Source: Bacteroidales bacterium
GTDB lineage: Bacteria; Bacteroidota; Bacteroidia; Bacteroidales; Bacteroidaceae
Direction: 5' to 3'
NCBI GenBank assembly: GCA_004555245.1
Contig: SFIS01000033.1
Coordinates: forward strand, 1 to 32,017
DNA: 32,017 nt
This document shows positions 8,713 through 16,933 of the stretch, piece by piece. The notes under the pieces are model-generated. The model was not told where the DNA came from. It searched no databases and was given only the letters and a program-made list of their open reading frames with translations. Position 1 is the stretch's first letter. Each line of letters begins with the position of its first letter. The translations under genes were made by a program, and so were the position numbers.

Positions 8713-8886
8713 AGTGGTAATTGTATGTTTTGTGTGTAATGTTAGGTCATTCCCGTGACGGCACCCGGATTCTCCCGCCTCTGCCTTCCGGCTCGTGAGG
8801 GTCATGCGCAGAGCCGCTTTCGTTCCTGATGTCCTTTTGCGGGGGGACGGGGACGGATGAATTGCTCTGACGGGCTGATTTTTCTG
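8713..8886 (-). other. Long 5' leader of the DUF4254-GT9-Nfn operon
   Basis: The minus-strand promoter at 8887-8917 leaves about 165 bases before the DUF4254 start. The leader is G/C-rich with possible small hairpins, but I recognise no riboswitch and no convincing leader peptide. Confidence 0.5.
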
Positions 8887-8917
8887 CAAAGGTAAGCATT
8901 TTCCGGGATATTTCAAA
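8887..8917 (-). promoter_or_regulatory. Promoter of the minus-strand operon
   Basis: On the minus strand TTTG (complement of 8914-8917) is followed after exactly 19 bases by TACCTTTG (complement of 8887-8894), a full match to the Bacteroidetes -33/-7 consensus. It is divergent from the array promoter at 8958-8965. Confidence 0.85.
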
Positions 8918-8957
8918 ATAAAACGTGACTTTATTAGCATAAGTGAAAAAAAATGAG

Positions 8958-8965
8958 TAATTTTG
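8958..8965 (+). promoter_or_regulatory. -7 element of the promoter leading into repeat array 1
   Basis: TAATTTTG at 8958-8965 fits TAnnTTTG and its last G is the first base of repeat unit 1. The -33 region is poor (TTTA near 8930), unlike the corresponding sites of arrays 2 and 3. Confidence 0.65.
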
Positions 8966-9275
8966 CACGCTGAAAACTTAAAGCCGGGCGCCATGCCGCC
9001 GCGACGCTTCGCTCCGCGTCATCATGACCTGCCCTTTTTCAGCGTCCGAAGAAGCACGCTGAAAACTTGAAGCCGGGCGCCATGCCGCCGCGACGCTTCG
9101 CTCCGCGTCATCATGACAAGCCCTTTTTCAGCGTCCGAGGAAGCACGCTGAAAACTTGAAGCCGGGCGCCATGCCGCCGCGACGCTTCGCTCCGCATCAT
9201 CATGACAAGCCCTTTTTCAGCGTCCGAGGAAGCACGCTGAAAACTTAAAGCCGGGCGCCATGCCGCCGCGACGCT
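8965..9275 (+). repeat. Array 1: three 89-base hairpin units plus a truncated fourth
   Basis: Units run 8965-9053, 9054-9142 and 9143-9231; a fourth starts at 9232 and breaks off near 9275 beside a run of eight C. Each unit opens with GCACGCTGAAAAC and closes with CCCTTTTTCAGCGTCCG plus a short spacer. The ends pair (ACGCTGAAAA with TTTTCAGCGT). Inside, GGGC pairs with GCCC, CATG with CATG, and a GC-rich stem surrounds the loop ACGCTTCGCTC. Units are nearly identical, differing at a handful of positions. The period of 89 shifts frame every unit, so coding is unlikely. The array lies in the 5' leader of the OPT transporter gene. Confidence 0.95.
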
Positions 9276-9388
9276 GCCCCCCCCAATGGCCCGTGACAGT
9301 ATCTCCGTCCAGACAAACGCTGCACTGAAGAATGTGGCTGCTTGCCTGTTGGGAGATTTGTGGACGTTAGAAAACAATTATACAGAAT

Positions 9389-11359
9389 ATGGCAAAACTA
9401 CCAGACAACGCTTTCAGCGAATTGCGCGAAGGTGAAGAGTACGAACCGTTGCTCTCTCCCGCCACCGAACATAAGGAGATAACACCGTGGTCGGTGGGGT
9501 GGGGAGTTCTTATGGCTGTGATTTTCTCTGCCGCAGCCGCCTATCTCGGACTGAAGGTGGGGCAGGTCTTCGAGGCCGCCATCCCTATCTCCATCATTGC
9601 TGTAGGCGCTGCCGCAGCAACGAAACGTAAGGGTGCGATGGGCGAGAACGTCATCATACAGTGTATCGGCGAATGCTCCGGAGCCATCGTGGCGGGAGTG
9701 ATATTCACCTTGCCCGCAATATACATTCTGCAGGAGAAATATCCGGAGATGACGGCATCCTTCTGGCAGATCTTCCTCTCGTCCCTGCTGGGAGGAGTGC
9801 TCGGAATGTTATTCCTAATACCTTTCAGAAAATATTTCGTCAAGGAGCAGCACGGGAAATACCCGTTCCCGGAGGCTACCGCCACGACACAGGTCATCGT
9901 AAGCGGCGAGGAGGGCGGAGGACAGGCAAGGATGCTTGCCGTCGCAGGTCTCGTCGGCGGACTGTATGATTTCGTCGTCAGCTCTTTCGGATGGTGGAAC
10001 GAACTGTTCACCACACGCGTGCTGCCCTACGGCGATGTCGTGGCAGACAAGCTGAAGCTGGTGTTCAAGGTGAACACCAGTGCTGCCGTCGTTGGCTTGG
10101 GATACATCATCGGCCTGAAATACTCGTTCATCATCTGCCTCGGCTCGTTCGCCGTGTGGTGGCTGATAGTCCCGCTGATGTCGGTGGTGTTCGGAGATGT
10201 GGTGCTGAACAGCTGGGACGCCTCTGTCACGCAGACTGTCGGACAGATGTCGCCGGAGCAGATCTTCACCTCTTACGGCAAGTCGATAGGCATAGGAGGC
10301 ATCGCCATGGCGGGTGTCATTGGCATCGTACGTTCGTGGGGCGTGATAACCGGTGCGGTGAGCCTGGCGACGAAAGAACTCCGCGGCAGTCAGGAAGCCC
10401 CCGCTTCCACTCTCCGCACGCAGCGCGACCTCCCGTTCCGCACCGTGGCGGTGGCTGTCATCGCTGCCGTCGTAGCCGTAGCCTTGTTCCTATATTTCGG
10501 CGTGATGCAGCACAACTGGCTGTTTACGGCAGTGGCTCTCGTGCTCGTCGTGGGCATCTCGTTCCTCTTCTGCACTGTCGCTGCCAACGCCACAGCTATC
10601 GTCGGCACAAACCCGGTGTCGGGCATGACGCTCATGACGCTTATCCTTGCATCGGTTGTGCTTGCAGCTATTGGCCTCAATGGCACAACGGGTATGCTCG
10701 CCGCACTCATAATGGGCTCCGTGGCCTGCACCGCACTGTCGATGGCGGGATGCTTCATCACCGACCTTAAGATAGGCTATTGGATTGGCAACACGCCGCG
10801 CAAACAGGAGCTCTGGAAGCCTCTCGGCACCCTCGTCTCTGCCGCTACCGTAGCAGGAGTGATGATTCTGATGAACGAGACATACGGCTTCACCTCAGGA
10901 CAACTTGCCGCACCGCAGGCTAACGCCATGGCTGCCGTCATCGAACCCCTCATGAACGGAGCCGGAGCCCCATGGCTCCTATATGCCATAGGTGCCGTCA
11001 TAGCCCTCGTGCTGACATGGCTGAAGGTGCCCGCTCTCGCATTCGCGCTCGGAATGTTCATTCCGTTGGAGCTGAACACACCGATTCTTGTCGGAGGAAC
11101 GATAAACTGGTTCGTCACATCACGGTCGAAAGATGCAGCTGTCAACCGCCTGCGCGGAGAGAAAGGCACACTGATAGCCAGCGGATTCATAGCAGGCGGA
11201 GCGCTCATGGGCGTCGTCTCGGCACTGATGCGCTTCATGGGGCACGACTTCGTGAACGACCTGTGGCTCTCAAACCCTATGTCAGAACTTCTCGCCCTCG
11301 TGATGTACGTCGCGCTGATAGCATATTTCATCAAGGCATCAAAACCCAAGGCAGAATGA
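9389..11359 (+). CDS. OPT family oligopeptide transporter
   Basis: 656 residues, mostly membrane helices (about 14 to 16). It begins with the bacterial OPT pattern: a short polar N-terminus, then a first helix followed by YLGLKVGQVFEAAIPISII. Later landmarks are GENVIIQCIGECSGAIVAGVIFTLPA, KYPFPEATATTQVI and, near the C-terminus, FALGMFIPLELNTPILVGG. These fit the prokaryotic OPT subfamily of proton-coupled carriers in the inner membrane; peptides are the usual substrate guess, though some members carry metal chelates. The ATG at 9389 is the only sensible start. The gene is preceded by repeat array 1 and its promoter, so transcripts from 8958 would carry a leader of over 400 bases. metK follows after 125 bases on the same strand. 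Confidence 0.92.
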   Translation: MAKLPDNAFSELREGEEYEPLLSPATEHKEITPWSVGWGVLMAVIFSAAAAYLGLKVGQVFEAAIPISIIAVGAAAATKRKGAMGENVIIQCIGECSGAIVAGVIFTLPAIYILQEKYPEMTASFWQIFLSSLLGGVLGMLFLIPFRKYFVKEQHGKYPFPEATATTQVIVSGEEGGGQARMLAVAGLVGGLYDFVVSSFGWWNELFTTRVLPYGDVVADKLKLVFKVNTSAAVVGLGYIIGLKYSFIICLGSFAVWWLIVPLMSVVFGDVVLNSWDASVTQTVGQMSPEQIFTSYGKSIGIGGIAMAGVIGIVRSWGVITGAVSLATKELRGSQEAPASTLRTQRDLPFRTVAVAVIAAVVAVALFLYFGVMQHNWLFTAVALVLVVGISFLFCTVAANATAIVGTNPVSGMTLMTLILASVVLAAIGLNGTTGMLAALIMGSVACTALSMAGCFITDLKIGYWIGNTPRKQELWKPLGTLVSAATVAGVMILMNETYGFTSGQLAAPQANAMAAVIEPLMNGAGAPWLLYAIGAVIALVLTWLKVPALAFALGMFIPLELNTPILVGGTINWFVTSRSKDAAVNRLRGEKGTLIASGFIAGGALMGVVSALMRFMGHDFVNDLWLSNPMSELLALVMYVALIAYFIKASKPKAE

Positions 11360-11484
11360 CAAACTCCCTCCGGGCCGCACACGCAAGGCATCACGCACTC
11401 TCCACCCCATACTTTGTCACATAAACAAAACACCGGCGGTTGATACGGAAACATCTATGCCGGAATATCAAAACAAGCAATCTT

Positions 11485-12738
11485 ATGTATCTATTCACAT
11501 CCGAATCAGTGTCGGAAGGACATCCCGACAAAGTGGCCGACCAGATCAGCGACGCTCTCCTCGACCAGTTCCTCGCCTACGACGAGAAGGCACACTGTGC
11601 CATCGAGACTATTGTCACGACAGGACAGGTGGTCATCATGGGCGAAGTGTCGTCAAAGGCGTATATCGACCTGCAGGCCGTAACTCGCAAAACAATCAAC
11701 CGCATTGGATATACTAAATCAGAATACCAGTTCGACGGCAACTCGTGCGGCATTCTCACAGCAATACACGAGCAGTCGGCCGATATCAATATTGGTGTGT
11801 CGAAAGCTGACGAAGAAAACCAGGGAGCCGGCGACCAGGGCATGATGTTCGGCTATGCCACAGTAGAAACCGACCGCTACATGCCTATCTCCCTCGATCT
11901 GGCACACCTCATCATGAAGACTCTCGCCGAGATACGGCGCGAAGGGCATGTCATGACATACCTCCGCCCCGACGCAAAATCGCAGGTCACCGTCGAATAC
12001 AGCGATGATAACGTGCCCCAGCGCATACACACCATCGTCGTGTCAACACAGCATGACGAATTTGCAGACGATGCCGCAATGCTCGAGACAATACGCCGCG
12101 ACGTGAAGGAAATCCTCATTCCGAGAGTGAAGGCACAGCTGAGAGACCCGAAGGTTCTCGCACTCTTCAACGACGACATAATATATATGGTCAACCCGAC
12201 GGGCAAGTTCGTCATCGGAGGACCTCATGGCGACACCGGACTCACAGGACGCAAGATTATCGTGGACACATACGGAGGAAAGGGCGCACACGGAGGAGGA
12301 TGCTTCTCAGGCAAGGATCCCTCGAAAGTTGACCGCTCGGCAGCTTACGCGGCACGTCATATCGCAAAGAACATGGTAGCAGCCGGCGTGGCAGACGAGA
12401 TGCTCGTACAGCTCGCGTACGCTATCGGCGAGGCGCAGCCCGTAAGCGTATATGTCAACACATACGGACGCAGCAACGTCTCGATGAGCGACGGAGAGAT
12501 TGCTGAAAAGATAAAGAGCATGTTCGACCTGCGCCCCAAAGCGATCGAAGAAAGGTTGAAACTGCGCCAGCCGATGTATCTTGAGACTGCTGCCTACGGA
12601 CACATGGGACGCGAGAACAAGGTGGTGAAGAAAACATTCACCTCGCTCTACCACGAGGAGAAGACAATCGACATCGAACTCTTCACTTGGGAAAAGCTCG
12701 ATCTCGTGGAGCGTATAAAGGCAGAGTTCGCACTCTGA
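11485..12738 (+). CDS. metK: S-adenosylmethionine synthase
   Basis: 417 residues, making S-adenosylmethionine from methionine and ATP in the cytoplasm. Diagnostic motifs are GHPDK at 12-16, GAGDQGMMFGYA at 114-125 and GGPHGDTGL at 245-253, followed by the glycine-rich VDTYGGKGAHGGGCFSGKD. The length is slightly above the common 380-400 residues, from an insertion at about 165-225 typical of Bacteroidetes enzymes. The start MYLFTSESVSEGHPDK at 11485 is preferred over an in-frame ATG at 11440, because conserved sequence begins immediately. No SAM riboswitch is visible in the 125 bases before it. The DUF4271 gene follows 22 bases later. Confidence 0.97.
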   Translation: MYLFTSESVSEGHPDKVADQISDALLDQFLAYDEKAHCAIETIVTTGQVVIMGEVSSKAYIDLQAVTRKTINRIGYTKSEYQFDGNSCGILTAIHEQSADINIGVSKADEENQGAGDQGMMFGYATVETDRYMPISLDLAHLIMKTLAEIRREGHVMTYLRPDAKSQVTVEYSDDNVPQRIHTIVVSTQHDEFADDAAMLETIRRDVKEILIPRVKAQLRDPKVLALFNDDIIYMVNPTGKFVIGGPHGDTGLTGRKIIVDTYGGKGAHGGGCFSGKDPSKVDRSAAYAARHIAKNMVAAGVADEMLVQLAYAIGEAQPVSVYVNTYGRSNVSMSDGEIAEKIKSMFDLRPKAIEERLKLRQPMYLETAAYGHMGRENKVVKKTFTSLYHEEKTIDIELFTWEKLDLVERIKAEFAL

Positions 12739-12760
12739 CACTTAAACAACACTTCATGAC

Positions 12761-13753
12761 GTGATTCAGCAACCGGATTCCATACAGCATAACGTACAGC
12801 AGACGGCGACAGAAGAACCTCAGCCGCAACAGAATGAAGAGGCGCAGGCCATGCTGCAGGTTGGAGAAGATTCTGCCACGCACGCCATCTACGAGACCTC
12901 TACAAGCCACTGGCCTGTGAAGGTGGATTCCGTATTGCGTCCAGATCAGGGCAAGGAACTGAAGGCGGAGGTGAAACCGCTGCCAAAATATTACAAGGAC
13001 AGCTTCTTCGCACGCGACAGCCTCCTGCACAGCGAACTGCAGGGCGGACGGTACGGCATAGCAGGCGACCCCGTGCCATATACCGTACGCGCCGACAACG
13101 TTCTCACACCCACACTCCTCTTCAGCATTCTGATGCTCATGCTGTGTGTGAGACGCTCGTCCAGATTCCTCCTCTTCCAGTTCAGAAACTTCTTCCACAT
13201 AGTACGCTCCGATTCCGCACTCGAACGCGAATCCACCGTCGAGAAACGCTATCTCGTCTTTGCAGAGGCTTACGTCGCAGTGGTGCTGACACTCGTTTTC
13301 TATTTCTTCACCAAGACATACATAGCAGAGACATACGTCACATACAGCGAATACACACTGCTCGGAATTTATCTCGGAGGCATCATCTCGTTGTTCGTCT
13401 TCGAATATCTGTTGCAGACGGCGGTCAACAATGTCTTCTTCACAACTCACGAGTGCAAACAGTGGACGACGGCGCGTATGGTACTCATCGCCTGTACAGG
13501 AATTGCGCTGACCCCTATGCTCCTGCTGCTCACGTATTTCGGCATGTCTATCGAGAACGCTCTCGTCTATACGGCGATTGTAATCGTATTGGAAAAAATA
13601 TTGCTGTTTTACAAGTGCTTTTTGATTTTTTTCAAGAAAATAAGCCTTTTTCTGCAATTTTTTTTGTACTTTTGCACGCTTGAAGTCATACCCCCGCTAC
13701 TCGCATGGGGCATACTGGTTGAAGTGGCAAACCATCTGAAAGTGAGTTACTGA
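12761..13753 (+). CDS. DUF4271 membrane protein
   Basis: 330 residues. The first ~110 are polar and rich in Gln/Glu, then about six hydrophobic segments follow (near 114-130, 168-184, 199-218, 240-260, 266-284 and 296-320). The C-terminal part with FKKISLFLQFFLYFCTLEVIPPLL matches DUF4271, a Bacteroidetes family that habitually precedes uroporphyrinogen-III synthase, as it does here. Function is unknown. The start is a GTG at 12761; the next in-frame ATG is at 12851, which would remove only the polar N-terminus. The final 80 bases contain a TACTTTTG promoter-like element. It is probably cotranscribed with metK. Confidence 0.82.
   Translation: MIQQPDSIQHNVQQTATEEPQPQQNEEAQAMLQVGEDSATHAIYETSTSHWPVKVDSVLRPDQGKELKAEVKPLPKYYKDSFFARDSLLHSELQGGRYGIAGDPVPYTVRADNVLTPTLLFSILMLMLCVRRSSRFLLFQFRNFFHIVRSDSALERESTVEKRYLVFAEAYVAVVLTLVFYFFTKTYIAETYVTYSEYTLLGIYLGGIISLFVFEYLLQTAVNNVFFTTHECKQWTTARMVLIACTGIALTPMLLLLTYFGMSIENALVYTAIVIVLEKILLFYKCFLIFFKKISLFLQFFLYFCTLEVIPPLLAWGILVEVANHLKVSY
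13667..13674 (+). promoter_or_regulatory. Possible internal promoter for hemD
   Basis: TACTTTTG fits the TAnnTTTG -7 element and is followed by GCACGCTTGAAG. It lies within the DUF4271 coding end, 290 bases before hemD. No TTTG is present at the -33 position, so this is weak. Confidence 0.35.
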
Positions 13754-13769
13754 GCCGTAAAACAACTGT

Positions 13770-13785
13770 CGCTGTCATGACAGCG
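13770..13785. repeat. 16-base perfect palindrome
   Basis: CGCTGTCATGACAGCG is self-complementary and lies in the 210-base gap between the DUF4271 gene and hemD, 17 bases after the stop. It could be an operator or a tight hairpin; nothing else identifies it. Confidence 0.6.
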
Positions 13786-13963
13786 GCTCTCGAACCCGTA
13801 ACTCCAGCTTCAGGACTGTGCCGGCATAAGCGAAGCACGATGAAAAGAAAAGATACAACACATTAAATATAATATACGGCGGCGACCGAGACGAAATGAA
13901 TGCCAGGATTCGGCGTGACACACAACAGTCAAAATCAACCCGCCATATACCCCACACACGAAG

Positions 13964-14713
13964 ATGATAAAGAAAATACTTGTTTCTCAGCCAAAGCCAG
14001 CAAGTGACAAGTCTCCCTATTTCGACATCGAGCGAGACTATGATGTACAGTTCCAATTCCGTCCATTCATAAAAGTTGTCGGGATAAGTTCTAAGGATTT
14101 CAGACAACAGCACGTCTCATTGGCGGAATATACGGCTGTCGTGTTCACCTCGAAGTATGCCATCGACAACTTCTTCGCCCTCGCAAAAGAACTGCGTGTC
14201 AGCATACCGGAGACAATGAAATATTTCTGCACATCAGAAGCCATCGCACTCTACATCCAGAAATACGCACACTATCGCAAGCGGAAAATCTTTTTCGGAG
14301 AGACAGGCAAGATAGAGGATGTCCTGCCCTTCATGCTGAAACACAAGGACGAGAACTTTCTCGTGCCGCTAAGCTCAGTACACAACAATGACATCCGCGA
14401 CCTTTTCGACAGCCACGGACTGAGACACACCGAGTGTGTCATGTACGAGACGGTGAACAACGATTTCTCGGAAGCTGAGCTTGAGGCTTTCGATTGCGAC
14501 ATGGTGGTGCTTTTCAGCCCGACAGGCATAAAGACACTTCATGACAATCTTGACGGGAGAGTGAAGGCAGGAAAACTGAAAGTGGCGACATTCGGACCTG
14601 CAACGGCAAAGATGGCAGAAGAGATGGGATACAAACTCGAGGTGCAGGCACCCACACCAAAACACCCTTCGATGATCACCGCATTGAGGGCGTATCTCAG
14701 GGATCTCGAATAG
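13964..14713 (+). CDS. hemD: Uroporphyrinogen-III synthase
   Basis: 249 residues. The sequence shows the bilobed HemD pattern: N-terminal KKILVSQPKP, VVFTSKYAIDNFFAL in the first lobe, then FLVPLSSVHNNDIRDLF, the conserved VLFSPTGIKTL, and KVATFGPATAKMAEEMG in the second. HemD closes hydroxymethylbilane to uroporphyrinogen III, the branch point for heme, siroheme and cobalamin. The family is weakly conserved in general, but the SPTGI/FGPATA motifs and the position after a DUF4271 gene support the call. The ATG at 13964 directly precedes conserved sequence. The next gene, rnpA, starts close behind, so the two are probably cotranscribed. Confidence 0.88.
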   Translation: MIKKILVSQPKPASDKSPYFDIERDYDVQFQFRPFIKVVGISSKDFRQQHVSLAEYTAVVFTSKYAIDNFFALAKELRVSIPETMKYFCTSEAIALYIQKYAHYRKRKIFFGETGKIEDVLPFMLKHKDENFLVPLSSVHNNDIRDLFDSHGLRHTECVMYETVNNDFSEAELEAFDCDMVVLFSPTGIKTLHDNLDGRVKAGKLKVATFGPATAKMAEEMGYKLEVQAPTPKHPSMITALRAYLRDLE

Positions 14714-14745
14714 AACCGGTGCAGCTCACGAGGCCGGAGCCTCAG

Positions 14746-15294
14746 ATGCACATCCTTGTTTCATCTCATCAAACAACACACGTGAAGACAAACAGACTTT
14801 ATCCACGCATCAAGAGCAACATCAACATTCAGAAACTCTTCGGCGGCAACGGCACCAAGGCTGTCACTTCCTTCCCGCTGCGGGTCGTATATACGCAGAC
14901 AGAGCGGAGGGATGACGAAGAGCCGGTGCAGCTACTCTTCAGTGTGTCGAAACGCTTCTTCAAACGCGCCGTGAAACGCAACCGCATAAAGCGGCAGATG
15001 AGAGAAGCCGTGCGCCTCAATATCCGTGAACTCCTGCAACGGCTGCCTGAACGGGCAGACACCACACTCCTCGTCGCATTCATCTGGATAGCTGACAGGG
15101 AATACACAACAGCCGAGGTGTCGAAGCGCATAGTGAAGGCCTTGTCACGTGTCGCAGCCAACCTGCAAGCCCCGCAGGCTGAAAACCTGCTGACAGGACA
15201 GACCCGTGACGTGACGGAACCCTCAGAAATATCCTGCAGCCCGGAAAACGCCGCATCAGGAGACACCTCGCCACACTTGACAACCAACCACTGA
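14746..15294 (+). CDS. rnpA: Ribonuclease P protein component
   Basis: 182 residues. The RNase P protein signature is clear at about 66-90: FSVSKRFFKRAVKRNRIKRQ, continuing into MREAVR. This basic stretch binds the catalytic RNA that trims tRNA 5' ends. The usual N-terminal part (TNRLYPRIKSNINIQKLF) starts at about residue 15. The protein is longer than the common ~115-140 residues: about 35 polar residues follow the conserved domain and are probably disordered. The start is uncertain; GTG at 14719 is in frame, but ATG at 14746 is preferred. It sits between hemD and yidD, the latter starting 6 bases after this stop codon. rnpA next to yidD is an ancient pairing. Confidence 0.9.
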   Translation: MHILVSSHQTTHVKTNRLYPRIKSNINIQKLFGGNGTKAVTSFPLRVVYTQTERRDDEEPVQLLFSVSKRFFKRAVKRNRIKRQMREAVRLNIRELLQRLPERADTTLLVAFIWIADREYTTAEVSKRIVKALSRVAANLQAPQAENLLTGQTRDVTEPSEISCSPENAASGDTSPHLTTNH

Positions 15295-15299
15295 ACGCC

Positions 15300-15533
15300 A
15301 TGCTACGCCACCTCTCGTCATTGCTGAAAAGACTGATGCTCGCACCCATCTGGTTCTACCAGCACTGTGTGTCGCCCTATACCCCGGCATCTTGCCGCTT
15401 CACACCGACATGCTCGGAATATATGAGGCAGGCTATCGTCAGGCACGGACCGCTGAAAGGATTCTTGCTCGGCATACGACGCATACTAAGATGCCACCCC
15501 TGGGGAGGATCGGGATACGACCCCGTGCCATAA
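15300..15533 (+). CDS. yidD: Membrane protein insertion efficiency factor YidD
   Basis: 77 residues with the full YidD signature: WFYQHCVSPYTPASCRFTPT, CSEYMRQAIVRHG, and the ending RCHPWGGSGYDPVP. YidD is a small basic protein on the inner face of the membrane that helps YidC-mediated insertion. The start ATG at 15300 lies 5 bases after the rnpA stop, which indicates cotranscription. The length is normal. Confidence 0.96.
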   Translation: MLRHLSSLLKRLMLAPIWFYQHCVSPYTPASCRFTPTCSEYMRQAIVRHGPLKGFLLGIRRILRCHPWGGSGYDPVP

Positions 15534-15608
15534 GGCATACAGACAGGCCGAAATGGCAAAATATACTTATGCACATCTACTCACAACGATAAAAACAAAG
15601 ACAGATAT

Positions 15609-16901
15609 ATGAAGAATTTTGTTGAAGAACTCACATGGCGTGGAATGATCCACCAGATGATGCCAGGCACCGACGAACTGCTGCGGAAAGAGCAGGTGAC
15701 AGCATACCTCGGCATCGACCCTACTGCCGATTCCCTCCACATCGGACACCTCTGCGGCGTGATGATGCTGCGTCATTTCCAGCGTTGCGGACACAAACCC
15801 CTTGCTCTTGTCGGAGGAGCGACAGGCATGATAGGCGACCCGTCAGGCAAATCGCAGGAGCGAAACCTTCTCGACGAACAGACGCTTGCACATAACGTGA
15901 AATGTATAAAGGAACAACTCGCGCGCTTCCTCGATTTTGACAGCGATGCACCAAACAAGGCTGAACTCGTCAACAACTACGACTGGATGAAGGACTTCAC
16001 ATTCCTCGCCTTCGCACGTGACATCGGAAAGCATATCACCGTAAATTACATGATGGCGAAGGAATCGGTGCAGAAACGTCTCAACGGAGAGGCGAGAGAC
16101 GGACTGTCGTTCACCGAGTTCACCTACCAGCTACTACAAGGCTACGATTTCCTCTATCTCAACGAGCACAAAAACTGTAAGCTGCAGCTCGGAGGAGCAG
16201 ACCAGTGGGGCAACATCACTACCGGCTCAGAACTCATACGCCGCACCAACGGCAACGAGTGCTATGCGCTCACATGCCCACTCGTCACAAAGTCTGACGG
16301 ACGGAAGTTCGGAAAAACGGAGAGCGGAAACATCTGGCTCGACAGAAACCGTACATCGCCATATCAGTTCTACCAGTTCTGGCTCAATGTCCCTGACGAG
16401 GACGCTGAGCGATACATCAAAATCTTTACATCGCTTGAGAAAGACGAAATCGACAGTGTCATCGCCGAACACCGCACAGACCCAGGACGCCGCATCCTGC
16501 AGAAACGACTTGCGGAAGAGGTGACTGTCATGGTACACTCCCAGCAGGACCTTGAAATGGCACAGGAGGCCTCAAACATACTCTTCGGAAAGTCAACAAA
16601 AGAATCGCTGCTGAAACTTGACGAACAAACCCTACTCGATGTCTTCGCCGGCGTACCGCACTATGAAGTGGAGAAATCTGCCGTCCTCGGGAAACCTCTC
16701 ATAGAGGTCCTGACTGCCGACGCCCGTGTCTTCGCCTCGAAAGGTGAGATGCGCAAACTGACACAGGGAGGCGGTGTCTCAATAAACAAGGAGAAACTTG
16801 CCGATGCAAACAATGTTGTTGCTGAAGCGGATTTCCTCGACGGAAAGTATCTTCTCGCCCAGCAGGGCAAGAAAAAATATTTCCTAATTATTGCGAAATA
16901 A
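15609..16901 (+). CDS. tyrS: Tyrosyl-tRNA synthetase
   Basis: 430 residues, charging tRNA-Tyr with tyrosine in the cytoplasm. It carries the class I motifs: HIGH at 44-47 and KFGKT, the bacterial TyrS form of KMSKS, at 233-237. Also present are LGGADQWGNITTG for tyrosine recognition and a C-terminal S4-like RNA-binding domain (about 365-430, with GGGVSINKEKL). The ATG at 15609 sits 75 bases after yidD and fits the family start. The promoter for the next unit (array 2) begins within 1 base of its stop codon, at 16902. Confidence 0.97.
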   Translation: MKNFVEELTWRGMIHQMMPGTDELLRKEQVTAYLGIDPTADSLHIGHLCGVMMLRHFQRCGHKPLALVGGATGMIGDPSGKSQERNLLDEQTLAHNVKCIKEQLARFLDFDSDAPNKAELVNNYDWMKDFTFLAFARDIGKHITVNYMMAKESVQKRLNGEARDGLSFTEFTYQLLQGYDFLYLNEHKNCKLQLGGADQWGNITTGSELIRRTNGNECYALTCPLVTKSDGRKFGKTESGNIWLDRNRTSPYQFYQFWLNVPDEDAERYIKIFTSLEKDEIDSVIAEHRTDPGRRILQKRLAEEVTVMVHSQQDLEMAQEASNILFGKSTKESLLKLDEQTLLDVFAGVPHYEVEKSAVLGKPLIEVLTADARVFASKGEMRKLTQGGGVSINKEKLADANNVVAEADFLDGKYLLAQQGKKKYFLIIAK

Positions 16902-16933
16902 TTTGTGGGATTGACGGATTTTTCGTAACTTTG
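16902..16933 (+). promoter_or_regulatory. Consensus promoter leading into repeat array 2
   Basis: TTTG at 16902-16905 and TAACTTTG at 16926-16933, with 20 bases between, match the Bacteroidetes consensus. The ~36 bases from 16898 align with the region before array 3 (from 21675) at about three quarters of positions, so the promoter looks like part of the repeated element. Confidence 0.85.

Noticed and set aside
8747..8968. Minus-strand small protein in the leader of the DUF4254 operon
   Set aside because: It would begin upstream of the consensus promoter at 8887-8917 and shows no recognisable protein features.
8965..9275. Tandem repeats as a CRISPR array
   Set aside because: Units of 88-89 bases follow each other without variable spacers, and no cas genes are present in the window.
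9111..9377. Short minus-strand open frames through the arrays (also at 16661-17050, 17095-17295 and 21417-21803)
   Set aside because: They are read through the repeat units, whose 88/89-base period shifts the frame at each copy, and they have no protein signature beyond the repeat itself.
11360..11484. SAM riboswitch before metK
   Set aside because: The 125-base gap shows none of the conserved SAM-riboswitch sequence blocks that I could recognise. A CATACTTTG near 11408 is an imperfect promoter match.
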